Positions 33,414 to 40,758 of a DNA stretch of 64,000 nt are shown piece by piece. The DNA lies in assembly GCF_020982545.1 (NCBI RefSeq), contig NZ_JAJKLK010000031.1, forward strand, positions 62,001 to 126,000, written 5' to 3'. Source of the DNA: Streptomyces sp. MNU76. Its GTDB lineage: Bacteria; Actinomycetota; Actinomycetes; Streptomycetales; Streptomycetaceae. Both the position numbers and the translations under genes were made by a program. The notes beneath the pieces were generated by a model. It was not told the origin of the DNA. It searched no databases and was given only the letters and a program-made list of their open reading frames with translations. Position 1 is the first letter of the stretch; each line of letters starts with the position of its first letter.

Positions 33414-33590
33414 ATGACCAGTAAGGGGCAGGGTGCCGCGCCGCCGCCGTTTCTTGCGCTGCTGCCGGGATCCGAGCGCCGCTCCCTCGCCGAGATCCTG
33501 CGCGCGGAGACGTTCGGCGGGCTCGTCCTGCTGGCGGCGGCCCTCATCGCGCTGGTGTGGGCGAACAGCCCGCTCGCCGACAGCTACGAG
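33414..33590 (+). pseudogene. NhaA Na+/H+ antiporter, N-terminal fragment
   Basis: About 58 codons: L-A-E-I-L-R-A-E-T-F-G-G-L-V-L-L-A-A-A, then L-I-A-L-V-W-A-N-S-P-L-A-D-S-Y-E, the first helix and loop of NhaA. The reading frame then leaves family sequence at about 33590, so more than 80 percent of the antiporter is missing. Confidence 0.75.
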
Positions 33591-33663
33591 TCACCCGCCT
33601 GGGCATACGCCGCAGAGAGCGCCTCGGCGGAGTCATCCACGAGTACCGACATACCGCCTGAAC
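33591..33663 (+). pseudogene. possible transposase 3'-end remnant
   Basis: In a second frame this segment reads R-L-G-I-R-R-R-E-R-L-G-G-V-I-H-E-Y-R-H-T-A and stops, a sequence like the C-terminus of integrase-core transposases. It joins directly to the NhaA stub, suggesting that an IS insertion removed the rest of nhaA. The assignment is from memory of the motif. Confidence 0.4.
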
Positions 33664-33725
33664 TGCATGGATGAGGTAGTCGGCAGGCGCAACTGGGCAC
33701 GGGTCCGCACGGTGAGGCAGTCGAG

Positions 33726-33947
33726 GTGACGCACACGTGGGAGCACGTGGAAGCGCGCCTCGGCCGGATCACCCTCACCGCCGCCGCCGCGCTGGACGAC
33801 CTCACCGGCGATGCCTGGGACACGGTGGATGAGCGACTGCGTTTCCTTGTGGCGAGGGTCGCGGCCTTGGCCGGACATGAACCTCAGCTGACCCGCTCCA
33901 CCCTCTGTACGGAAGGGCCCGCACGGCTGGCCGACGCTGTTGGTTAA
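33726..33947 (+). pseudogene. small hypothetical gene cut by the IS1182 element
   Basis: A GTG-started frame of 73 residues, T-H-T-W-E-H-V-E-A-R-L-G-R-I-T-L-T-A-A-A at the start. Its last 12 codons lie inside the IS1182 left end (from 33911), so the natural C-terminus was replaced by insertion. The family is not recognised. Confidence 0.45.
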
Positions 33948-33956
33948 GTCGGGCCC
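33911..33956. repeat. IS1182 left terminal inverted repeat
   Basis: 46 bases starting GGAAGGGCCCGCACGGCT, ending GTCGGGCCC. It is the reverse complement of 35687-35732 with three mismatches. Confidence 0.85.
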
Positions 33957-33963
33957 GTGCGTG

Positions 33964-34006
33964 ACGTCGGCTCCCAAGACCCGGTTGTGGTCTTGGGAGC
34001 CGACGT
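33964..34006. terminator. 18-bp perfect hairpin inside the IS left end
   Basis: ACGTCGGCTCCCAAGACC (33964-33981), seven-base loop, then its exact complement (33989-34006). It sits between the left repeat and the transposase start, where it would block outside transcription or hide the transposase ribosome site in read-through RNA. Such shields are known in other IS families. Confidence 0.7.
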
Positions 34007-34027
34007 TGTCGTACGGGGTGGGTGTCG

Positions 34028-35699
34028 ATGTCTATGCAGCCGAAGGGGCCTGGGGAGATCCCGGCGGAGACGGTGCGGGTGACGCGGGCCGCGTTCCCGA
34101 AGGGGAGCCTGGCGATCCGGGTCCGGGACGAGTTGGGTCCGCTGTTCACTGACGAGGAGTTCGCCGACCTCTTCCCGGCGCGGGGGAAGCCTGCTTGGTC
34201 ACCGGGCCGGCTGGCGTTGGTGCTGGTGTTGCAGTTCGTCGAGGGGCTCACCGACAGGCAGGCCGCCGAGGATCGACTTCAAATACGCCCTCGCGCTGGA
34301 ACTGGCCGATCCCGGCTTCGACTTCTCGGTGCTGTCGGAGTTCAGGGACCGCCTCGTCGAAGCGGACGCCGGGCGGATGGTGCTGGACGGCATCCTGGCC
34401 GCGGCCCGTGACAAAGGCCTGCTGAAGACGTCAGGCCGGGCCCGGACCGACTCCACGCATGTGCAGTCCGCGGCTCGGGAACTGTGCTGGCTGGAGATGG
34501 TCGCGGAGACGCTTCGCTCGACGTTGAACGCGCTCGCGCAGGCCGCCCCCGACTGGCTGGCGGAGATCGCCGAACCAGACTGGTTCCGGCATTACGCCAC
34601 CCGGGCCGAGGACTCCCGGTTCCCCAAGGCCCACACCAGACGGGAGGAAGTCGGCCGACGGATCGGGACGGACGGGATGCGGCTGCTTGACGCCGTCTTC
34701 TCGCCTCAGGCACCGGCCGGGCTCCGGGAGCTGGAGCAGGTGAAGATCCTGCGGCAGATGTGGGTCCAGCACTTCCACCTGGTCGGGGGCGAGGTGAGGC
34801 GACGGGACCCAAAAGACCGACCGCCGGGCGCAAAGCGCCTGGTCACGCCCTATGACCCAGAAGCCAGGGGCAGCAAGAAACGCGACATCCTCTGGGACGG
34901 ACACAAGACCCATCTGACCGAGACCTGTGAGCCGGACACCCCAAATTTGATCACGAACGTGGCAACGACCGTCGCCACCGTCCCCGACAGCGTGATGAGC
35001 GAGAAGATCCACAACGGCCTGGCCGAACGGGACTGCCTGCCTGGCGAACACTGGGTCGACACCGGATACGCCACCGCCTCCCAGATCGCGGCCGCCCGCC
35101 GCGAGCACGGCATCGAGCTGCACGGACCGCTCCAGGCGGTCACCGTCTCCCAAGCGAAGAACGGCAGCGGCTACGACCAGGACGCCTTCACCATCGACTG
35201 GGACCAGCAGCACGTCACCTGCCCGAACGGAGCCACCAGCACCCAGTGGGCTCTGCGCAGCTCTCAGCAGCAGTTTCCCGTGATCCGGGTCAGATTCTCC
35301 CCGGCCGACTGCCGCCACTGCCCCGCACTGCGCGACTGCGTCAGCTCACCCAAGGCCGAACGCAGGGAACTCACCCTGCGGCAGCACGACGAGCACCAGG
35401 CCCTTCAACGCACCCGAGCTCTCCAGCAGACCGACGAGTGGAAAGCCCGCTACAAGATCCGCGCCGGCGTCGAAGGCACCATCTCCCAAGGCGTCGGGCG
35501 CTGCGGCCTGCGCAGATCCCGCTACCGGGGCCTGGCGAAGACCAGTCTTCAGCACCAGCTCACCGGCGCCGCCATCAACCTCGCCCGCATCGACGCCCAC
35601 CTCACCGAAACACCCCGGGCCCGCACTCGCACCAGCCACTTCGCAGCACTTCGCCCCGCCGACCAAGTCCACGGGGCGAAGCAAGAGGGCCCGAATTAA
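34028..35699 (+). pseudogene. IS1182-family transposase, frameshifted
   Basis: The frame begins M-S-M-Q-P-K-G-P-G-E-I-P-A-E-T-V at 34028 and holds L-A-L-V-L-V-L-Q-F-V-E-G-L-T-D-R-Q-A-A-E. Near 34272 about a dozen bases seem deleted, and the protein resumes in another frame with R-I-D-F-K-Y-A-L-A-L-E-L. It is then open to 35699 with T-D-S-T-H-V-Q-S-A-A-R-E and C-P-N-G-A-T-S and C-R-H-C-P-A-L-R-D-C, an IS1182-type zinc-binding cluster. The N-terminal break should inactivate it unless a frameshift restores reading. Confidence 0.8.
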
Positions 35700-35732
35700 C
35701 CAACAGCGTCGGCTGGCCGTGCGGGCCCTTCC
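35687..35732. repeat. IS1182 right terminal inverted repeat
   Basis: 46 bases, starting GGGCCCGAATTAACC and ending GCGGGCCCTTCC, complementary to 33911-33956 with three mismatches. Confidence 0.85.
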
Positions 35733-35750
35733 GTGTCATCCCGACTTTGC

Positions 35751-35780
35751 GGACGCACACGCCCTAGGGGTAGTGCGTCC
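35751..35780. terminator. stem-loop downstream of uppP
   Basis: GGACGCAC (35751-35758) pairs with GTGCGTCC (35773-35780) around 14 bases. It lies about 97 bases beyond the uppP stop, between the gene and the IS1182 element. A terminator role is plausible. Confidence 0.45.
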
Positions 35781-35876
35781 CGCCTCCCAGGTGGGAGACG
35801 AGTGGGAGATGATCATGGCGTGGTGATGCAGTCAGGCACTGGGAAATGCTAGATGGTGCTGCATGTGTGCACTGCC

Positions 35877-36752
35877 TCAGCCCCCGGACTCGCCCGCGTG
35901 AGGGCTCAGTACGCCCATGCTGACCAGCACAATGATGAGGATGCCGAGCGCGATGCGGTAGTAGACGAACGGCATGAAGCTCTTGGTGGAGATGAACTTC
36001 ATGAACCAGGCGATGACCGCGTAGCCGACGAAGAAGGCGATGACCGTGGCGAAGATCGTCGGGCCCCAGGAGACATGGCCGCCCTCCATCGCGTCCTTGA
36101 GCTCGTAGCCGCCCGAGGCGATCACGGCCGGGATGGCGAGGAGGAAGGAGTAGCGGGCCGCGGCCTCGCGCTTGTAGCCCATGAGGAGGCCACCGCTGAT
36201 GGTGGCGCCGGAGCGGGAGACGCCGGGGATCAGGGCCATGGCCTGGCAGATGCCGAAGATCAGGCCGTCCTTGACGTTGAGCTGCTGGAGGGTCTTGCGC
36301 TCCTTCGCGGCCCGGTGCTTGCCGCCGGTCTCGTCGCGCGCGGCGAGCCGGTCCGCGACGCCCAGGACTATGCCCATCACGATCAGCATCGTCGCCGTGA
36401 GCCGCAGATCGCGGAACGGGCCCTCGATCTGGTCCTTGAGGGTCACCCCGAGGACACCGATCGGGATGGAGCCCACGATCACCAGCCAGCCCATCTGGGC
36501 GTCGTGGTCACTGCGCATCTCCTTGTTGAACAGGGAGCGGGACCACGCCGAGATGATGTTGACGATGTCCTTGCGGAAGTAGATGAGCACCGCCGCCTCG
36601 GTGCCGATCTGGGTGATCGCGGTGAAGGCCGCTCCCGGGTCCTCCCAGCCGGAGAAGGCTGCCGTCAGGCGCAGGTGCGCGCTGGAGGAGATGGGGAGGA
36701 ATTCGGTCAGCCCCTGGACGAGTCCGAGGATGAGGGATTCAAACCAAGACAT
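35877..36752 (-). CDS. uppP: undecaprenyl-diphosphatase
   Basis: A 291-residue integral membrane phosphatase that recycles the lipid carrier for peptidoglycan and other polymers and can confer bacitracin tolerance. The catalytic motif Q-G-L-T-E-F-L-P-I-S-S-S-A-H-L is at 13-27 and the second motif P-G-V-S-R-S-G near 173-179, with about eight hydrophobic spans. The last 28 or so codons, beyond the repeat at 35963-36006, differ from the detached copy at 23521 and seem supplied by the integrated element. The stop codon and frame are intact, so integration did not kill the gene. The ATG at 36752 lacks a strong ribosome site. Confidence 0.93.
   Translation of the reverse strand: MSWFESLILGLVQGLTEFLPISSSAHLRLTAAFSGWEDPGAAFTAITQIGTEAAVLIYFRKDIVNIISAWSRSLFNKEMRSDHDAQMGWLVIVGSIPIGVLGVTLKDQIEGPFRDLRLTATMLIVMGIVLGVADRLAARDETGGKHRAAKERKTLQQLNVKDGLIFGICQAMALIPGVSRSGATISGGLLMGYKREAAARYSFLLAIPAVIASGGYELKDAMEGGHVSWGPTIFATVIAFFVGYAVIAWFMKFISTKSFMPFVYYRIALGILIIVLVSMGVLSPHAGESGG
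35963..36006. repeat. right attachment-site core (44-bp direct repeat)
   Basis: Identical to 23607-23650 over 44 bases, inside the 3' part of intact uppP and in its coding frame. Immediately to the right the uppP reading continues; to the left the sequence is only about 83 percent like the detached tail. Confidence 0.8.
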
Positions 36753-37105
36753 GAAGTTACGTGGTCCAAGCGCTGATCGAGGAGGGCCGACGGAAGACGT
36801 GCCGCGGGGCGGGTGATCACAGGTGCTGGGGGGCAGCCTAGCGCCCCTTGGTGACGGGGCTGCCACAGGGGTTTGGCAGGGCCGGGCGGGGCCCGGGCGG
36901 AGGGTGTGCGGGAGACGGGTGGAGCGTGGGCGTTCCGAGGCGTGGAACGGCCGGATCCGCGGTGTTGACCAGTCACTATGTCCGCACATACTTTGCTGAC
37001 GAGGGAAAGCGCTTGCCGTGTGAGGGTCGCCGTTCCGCCGGAACCCCCGCCACCAGGCGCCCGCCGCCGTCCGCTGTCACGTTCGATGGAGTGCTGATCA
37101 CGTCC
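36753..37105. other. divergent intergenic region between uppP and the Gfo/Idh operon
   Basis: These 353 bases hold no gene. Two hairpins are visible (GGCAGCC...GGCTGCC around 36832-36876 and CGTTCC-N7-GGAACG at 36931-36949), followed by the promoter/operator at 36965-37017. Confidence 0.5.
36965..37017 (+). promoter_or_regulatory. promoter with LacI-type operator for the Gfo/Idh operon
   Basis: TTGACC (36965-36970) and CATACT (36987-36992) are 16 bases apart. Immediately downstream, GGAAAGCGCTTGCC at 37004-37017 is a near-perfect palindrome centred on GC|GC with the A-A-G-C-G-C-T-T core of LacI/GalR-family operators. The placement suits repression relieved by a sugar. No LacI gene is present in the window. 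Confidence 0.6.
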
Positions 37106-38428
37106 ATGCCCACACCCAGCAACGACCCGAGCCCGACTCCGGACCAGCGACCCGACCGTCCCCCGGCCCCGCTGACCGGCCGCCGCGTCCGGGCCGCGAT
37201 CGTCGGCATCGGCGCCATCGGCGGCGGCTCCCATCTGCCCGCGCTGGAGCGCCTCGCCGAGGAGGGCGAGACCGAGGTCGTCGCCGCCGTCGACATCGAT
37301 GCCGAGGCCGTGGCCAAGTTCTGCGCCGAGCACGGCATCCCGCACGGCTACACCGATCTGGACCGCATGCTGGCGGAGCAGCGGCCCGACCTGGTCAGCA
37401 TCTGCACCCCGCCGACCCTGCACCGCGACCAGACGATCGCCGCGCTGCGGGCCGGCGCCTGGGTGTGGTGCGAGAAGCCACCGGTACCGACGCTCGCCGA
37501 CTTCGACGCGGTCGAGGCCGAGGAGGGCGCGGAGACCGGCGGACCGTACGCCTCGATCGTCTTCCAGCACCGCTTCGGTTCCGGCGCGCGGCACGTCCGC
37601 GAGCTGCTCGCCGAGGGGGGCCTCGGACGTCCGCTGGTCGCGCACTGCCAGACCACCTGGTACCGCGACACCGCCTACTACGCCGTCCCCTGGCGCGGCC
37701 GCTGGGCCACCGAGGGTGGCGGGCCCGCCATGGGCCACGGCATCCACCAGATGGACCTGCTGCTCGACCTGCTCGGCCCGTGGAGCGAGGTCCGGGCCAT
37801 GGCCGGGCGGCTGGTCCACGACGTGGAGACCGAGGACGTCTCCACGGCCCTCGTCCGCTTCGAGAGCGGCGCCCTGGCCACCGTCGTCAACAGCGTCCTC
37901 AGCCCCGACGAGGTCAGCCGCATCCGCATCGACTGCGAGCGCGCCACCGTCGAGCTGACCCATCTGTACGGCCACTCCAACGCCGACTGGTCCGTCACCC
38001 CCGTCCCCGGTACCTCCGAGGCGGACGCGGCGGCCTGGCGGGACTTCGGCGCGGACGTGCCCAGCTCGCACCTCGCCCAGCTGCGCGAACTCGTGGCGAG
38101 CATGCGCGCGGGCGAACGGCCGCGCAGCAGCGGCGCCGACGGACGGACGAGTCTGGAGCTGATCGCCGCCCTCTACAAGTCGGCCTTCACGGACGCGACC
38201 GTACGGCGTGGCGAGATCGGCCCCGGGGACCCGTACTACACGGCCATGCACGGAGGCGCCCCCGGCTGGGCACCCGGAACCGTCCGGGTGTCCGCCGACG
38301 CGAGCCTCGCCGACGCGTCCCTCGCCGACGCGAGCCCCGCAGGTACGAGCCCCGCCGGTCCGAGCCCTGCCGGTCCGAGCACCGTCGGCACCAGCGCCGC
38401 CGGCACGAGTGAGGAGATCACCGCATGA
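37106..38428 (+). CDS. Gfo/Idh/MocA family oxidoreductase with repeat tail
   Basis: A 440-residue sugar-type oxidoreductase. The Rossmann motif V-G-I-G-A-I-G-G-G-S is at about 33-42, T-P-P-T-L-H follows, and the family E-K-P appears as W-C-E-K-P-P-V-P near 124-131. A conserved His is in M-G-H-G-I-H-Q-M-D-L-L. After about residue 397 a low-complexity tail of seven five-residue repeats (A-S-L-A-D, later T-S-P-A-G) is attached. The stop overlaps the next ATG as ATGA. Together with the PmoA-like and cupin genes it forms an operon probably for catabolism of a plant or cyclic sugar. Confidence 0.87.
   Translation: MPTPSNDPSPTPDQRPDRPPAPLTGRRVRAAIVGIGAIGGGSHLPALERLAEEGETEVVAAVDIDAEAVAKFCAEHGIPHGYTDLDRMLAEQRPDLVSICTPPTLHRDQTIAALRAGAWVWCEKPPVPTLADFDAVEAEEGAETGGPYASIVFQHRFGSGARHVRELLAEGGLGRPLVAHCQTTWYRDTAYYAVPWRGRWATEGGGPAMGHGIHQMDLLLDLLGPWSEVRAMAGRLVHDVETEDVSTALVRFESGALATVVNSVLSPDEVSRIRIDCERATVELTHLYGHSNADWSVTPVPGTSEADAAAWRDFGADVPSSHLAQLRELVASMRAGERPRSSGADGRTSLELIAALYKSAFTDATVRRGEIGPGDPYYTAMHGGAPGWAPGTVRVSADASLADASLADASPAGTSPAGPSPAGPSTVGTSAAGTSEEITA
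38300..38404 (+). repeat. seven tandem 15-bp coding repeats
   Basis: Units of 15 bases (GCGAGCCTCGCCGAC and degenerating variants) start at 38300 and run to 38404 in frame with the oxidoreductase, giving a pentapeptide-repeat tail. Repeat number probably varies between strains by slippage. Confidence 0.85.
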
Positions 38429-39360
38429 CCTTCCACGACGGGCTGCGCGTGGTCCACGCACACGGCGACCGGATCACGGTCACCGAACCCACCACGGGCG
38501 TCGAGTTGTTGAGCTACGTCTACCGGCCGGAGGCGGACTGGGAGGCCCCGAAGCCGTATCTGCACCCGATCCGGACGCTGGCCGGGGACGTCGTCACCGA
38601 CTTCCGGCCCAACGACCACCGCTGGCACAAGGGTCTGCAGCTGACGGCCTCGCACCTGTCGGGCCAGAACCTGTGGGGCGGCAACTCGTACGTCCACGGG
38701 GAGGGTTATCTGCCGATCCCGGAGCGGGTCGGCTCGATGGCGCACGTCGGCTTCGACGTCGTCGAGTCGGACGGCGAGCGGGTCGTGATCGCCGAGCGGC
38801 TGACCTGGCACCCGTACACCGGGGAGCTGTGGGCGGAAGAGGAGCGCCGGATCGAGATCCACGACGTGGACACCGAGTCCGGATCGTGGGCACTGACCTG
38901 GACGAGCGCGATCACCAACCGACGGGACGAGCCGCTGCTGTTCGGCAGCCCGACCACCGCGGGGCGCGAGATGGCCGGCTACACCGGTCTGTTCTGGCGC
39001 GGCCCGCGTGCCTTCCGCGACGGGCGGATCATCGGGCCCGACGCGGAGGGACCCGGACTGATGGGTGAGCAGGCGCCCTGGCTGGCGTACTCCGGCGAGC
39101 ACGACGGCACCGACGGCCACGCCACGCTCGTCTTCGCGCACGCCCCCGAGAACGACCACACGGGTGCCGAGGGCGCCCATCCGGCGCACTGGTTCGTCCG
39201 CAACGAGCCGTTCGCCGCCGTCGCCCCCTCCTGGGCGTTCTTCGAGGAGCTGGAGCTGGCTCCCGGCGAGACGCTCACCCGCCGTTACCGCGTCGTCGTG
39301 GCGGACGGTTCCTGGGAGCGGGAGGAGATCGCCAAGTACCTGGAGGCGCACCCGTGGTGA
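38425..39360 (+). CDS. PmoA-like (DUF6807) protein
   Basis: A 311-residue protein of the family often labelled methane-oxygenase PmoA, a misnomer for a soluble beta-sandwich protein found in sugar operons. Visible motifs: N-D-H-R-W-H-K-G-L-Q, G-G-N-S-Y-V-H-G-E-G-Y, and A-H-W-F-V-R-N-E-P-F-A. It overlaps the Gfo/Idh gene by four bases (ATGA), and the next gene starts within its end. The association with Gfo/Idh suggests handling of an oxidised sugar, but the biochemistry is not established. Confidence 0.8.
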   Translation: MTFHDGLRVVHAHGDRITVTEPTTGVELLSYVYRPEADWEAPKPYLHPIRTLAGDVVTDFRPNDHRWHKGLQLTASHLSGQNLWGGNSYVHGEGYLPIPERVGSMAHVGFDVVESDGERVVIAERLTWHPYTGELWAEEERRIEIHDVDTESGSWALTWTSAITNRRDEPLLFGSPTTAGREMAGYTGLFWRGPRAFRDGRIIGPDAEGPGLMGEQAPWLAYSGEHDGTDGHATLVFAHAPENDHTGAEGAHPAHWFVRNEPFAAVAPSWAFFEELELAPGETLTRRYRVVVADGSWEREEIAKYLEAHPW

Positions 39361-40067
39361 GCGGCTACGAGGGACTGCCGGGCGGGGTCGCCCTGTCGCA
39401 CCTGTCCGTGTACGACTGGCCCGCGGCGGACGGGGTCTGCGGCGGCACCCCCCATATGCATCTGACCTGCTCGGAGGCGTACGTCGTCACCGGCGGGCGC
39501 GGCGCCGTGCAGACGTTGACGACCTCGGGGTACGAGGTCACGCCGCTGGCGCCGGGGACGGTCGCCTGGTTCACGCCGGGCACCATCCACCGGCTGGTCA
39601 ACGAGGACGAGCTGCGCATCACCGTCCTCATGCAGAACAACGGGCTCCCGGAGGCGGGCGACGCGGTCCTCACGCTGCCCCCGGAGTACCTGACCGATCC
39701 GGAGACGTACGCCGCGGCCACCCGTATCCCGCCGGACGCGCCGGAGGAGGAGCGGGAGCGGGTCGCGCGGGCCCGGCGCGACCTGGCCCTGGAGGGCTAC
39801 CGGACGCTGCGCTACGCGTCCGGGCCCGAGCCGCTCGCCGCGTTCCACCGGGCCGCCGCCGCGCTCGTGCGGCCCCGGCTCGCGCAGTGGCGCGCGAGGT
39901 GGGAGCGGGGGGCGCGGGCCGCTGCCGCGGCGACCGGGGATCAGCTGGGCCGGCTGGAGCGGGGGGATGTGTCCCATCTGGCCGAGGCCGGCGTGTGTGC
40001 CCAAGAGCCCGCGGTTCTTGGGAAGTTCGGGATGTGTGGGCGGTTGGACGTCTATACGGGGGACTGA
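39354..40067 (+). CDS. cupin domain protein
   Basis: A 237-residue protein. A single cupin core covers about residues 30-100 (H-M-H-L-T-C-S-E-A-Y-V-V-T-G-G-R-G and W-F-T-P-G-T-I-H-R-L-V), with His/Glu metal ligands. An unusual, helical Arg/Ala-rich C-terminal half follows. It starts at GTG 39354 (or 39357), overlapping the previous gene, and is last in the operon. It may be an isomerase or binding protein for the operon's sugar. Confidence 0.8.
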   Translation: MVSGYEGLPGGVALSHLSVYDWPAADGVCGGTPHMHLTCSEAYVVTGGRGAVQTLTTSGYEVTPLAPGTVAWFTPGTIHRLVNEDELRITVLMQNNGLPEAGDAVLTLPPEYLTDPETYAAATRIPPDAPEEERERVARARRDLALEGYRTLRYASGPEPLAAFHRAAAALVRPRLAQWRARWERGARAAAAATGDQLGRLERGDVSHLAEAGVCAQEPAVLGKFGMCGRLDVYTGD

Positions 40068-40126
40068 GGGGCGCCTCGGAGCTCGGGGGGAACCGTGGTG
40101 TGGCGGCTGCGGGTTGTTCGTGGCTT

Positions 40127-40150
40127 GTCGCGCAGTTCCCCGCGCCCCTT
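40127..40150 (+). repeat. intergenic repeat, copy 2
   Basis: GTCGCGCAGTTCCCCGCGCC, 60 bases after the cupin stop codon and just before the convergent HxlR stop. It continues CCCTTCAGGGCGC, giving an additional stem. Confidence 0.8.
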
Positions 40151-40175
40151 CAGGGCGCTTGTGTGAGCCGGGGGG

Positions 40176-40646
40176 TCACGGTGCCGTCGGGCCCTTCACC
40201 GACCAGCCCGGGGTCTGGGGGTGGGCCCTGAGGTCCTCGTGGTGGACCTCTGTGCCGCAGGCCGTGCAGGTGACCGCCGGGACCAGGGTCTTGCCGCAGG
40301 CGTGCTCGATCACCATGGGGCGGTCGCCGGCCGTGCGGAGGTGGCGGTCGCCCCACGCCATGAGGGTCATCAGGACCGGCTCCAGTTCGAGTCCCGCCCG
40401 GGTGGGCCGGTACTCGAAGCGCTGGGGGCGCTCGTTGTAGACGTGCTTGGCCAGGACACCCGCGTCCACCAGGCGCCTCAGCCGGGTCGCCAGCACGTCG
40501 CGCGGCGCCCCGATGTTGCGGACCAGCTGGTCGAAGCGGCCGTTGCCGAGGCAGACCTCGCGCAGGACCAGCAGGGAGTACTTCTCGCCGACGATCGCCA
40601 GGGTGTCGGCGATGGAACAGGGGCGCGGATCTCCGGAGGCGGGCAT
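40176..40646 (-). CDS. HxlR-family transcriptional regulator
   Basis: A 156-residue winged-helix protein: C-S-I-A-D-T-L-A-I-V-G-E-K-Y-S-L-L-V-L-R-E at 10-30, then F-D-Q-L-V-R-N-I-G-A-P-R-D-V-L-A-T-R-L, the recognition helix region, and V-Y-N-E-R-P-Q-R-F-E-Y wing. A C-terminal extension contains H-A-C-G and C-T-A-C-G, a possible metal or redox site beyond the standard domain. It is divergent from the thiolase gene, so that is the likely target. HxlR proteins often sense aldehydes, quinones or thiol stress. Confidence 0.88.
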   Translation of the reverse strand: MPASGDPRPCSIADTLAIVGEKYSLLVLREVCLGNGRFDQLVRNIGAPRDVLATRLRRLVDAGVLAKHVYNERPQRFEYRPTRAGLELEPVLMTLMAWGDRHLRTAGDRPMVIEHACGKTLVPAVTCTACGTEVHHEDLRAHPQTPGWSVKGPTAP

Positions 40647-40667
40647 GCGCCCAGTCTAGGGGAGGGT

Positions 40668-40695
40668 TTGTTTTTCCAACTTCCAGGACTAGGGT
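40668..40695 (+). promoter_or_regulatory. candidate thiolase promoter in the hxlR-thiolase gap
   Basis: TTGTTT (40668-40673) and TAGGGT (40690-40695) are 16 bases apart in an unusually A/T-rich stretch of the 112-base divergent spacer. The HxlR operator is expected to overlap it but could not be defined. Confidence 0.4.
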
Positions 40696-40758
40696 GAGTT
40701 TGGAGTTCCTACTCGCTGGTGGTTCCCCTGGTCCCTGACAGTCGTGGAGGCCCGACCC

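Larger units (their letters stand above)
33911..35732 (+). mobile_element. IS1182-family insertion sequence, 1822 bp
   Basis: Delimited by terminal inverted repeats 33911-33956 and 35687-35732, which match at 43 of 46 positions and start GGAAGGGCCCGCACGGC. Inside are a strong hairpin and one transposase gene. The flanking bases (GTAC left, GTGT right) do not form a target duplication, suggesting deletion or recombination on one side after insertion. The transposase is frameshifted, so the element is probably immobile. Confidence 0.85.
23607..36006. mobile_element. decayed integrative element inserted in the 3' end of uppP
   Basis: Bounded by the 44-bp perfect repeats at 23607-23650 and 35963-36006. 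The element (about 12.3 kb) contains the integrase remnant at its left end, a DUF389 gene, IS5, IS21, IS256 and IS1182 pieces, a split hypothetical, a propionyl-CoA-synthetase-like gene, a PRC-barrel operon, and broken CPBP, SPFH and NhaA genes. uppP at the right end is intact because the element supplied a substitute 3' tail. No replication or transfer gene is recognisable, so it is either a remnant AICE/prophage or a collapsed island. The boundaries are seen; the integration history is inferred. Confidence 0.7.

Noticed and set aside
23607..36006. tRNA gene as the integration site of the island
   Set aside because: No tRNA-like cloverleaf was seen at either edge; the repeats lie inside uppP.
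38300..38404. Possible CRISPR-like repeat array
   Set aside because: Units are contiguous 15-mers without spacers and lie inside a coding frame.
38425..39360. PmoA as a methane mono-oxygenase subunit
   Set aside because: The protein is soluble and unrelated to particulate methane mono-oxygenase; the family name is a historical mislabel.
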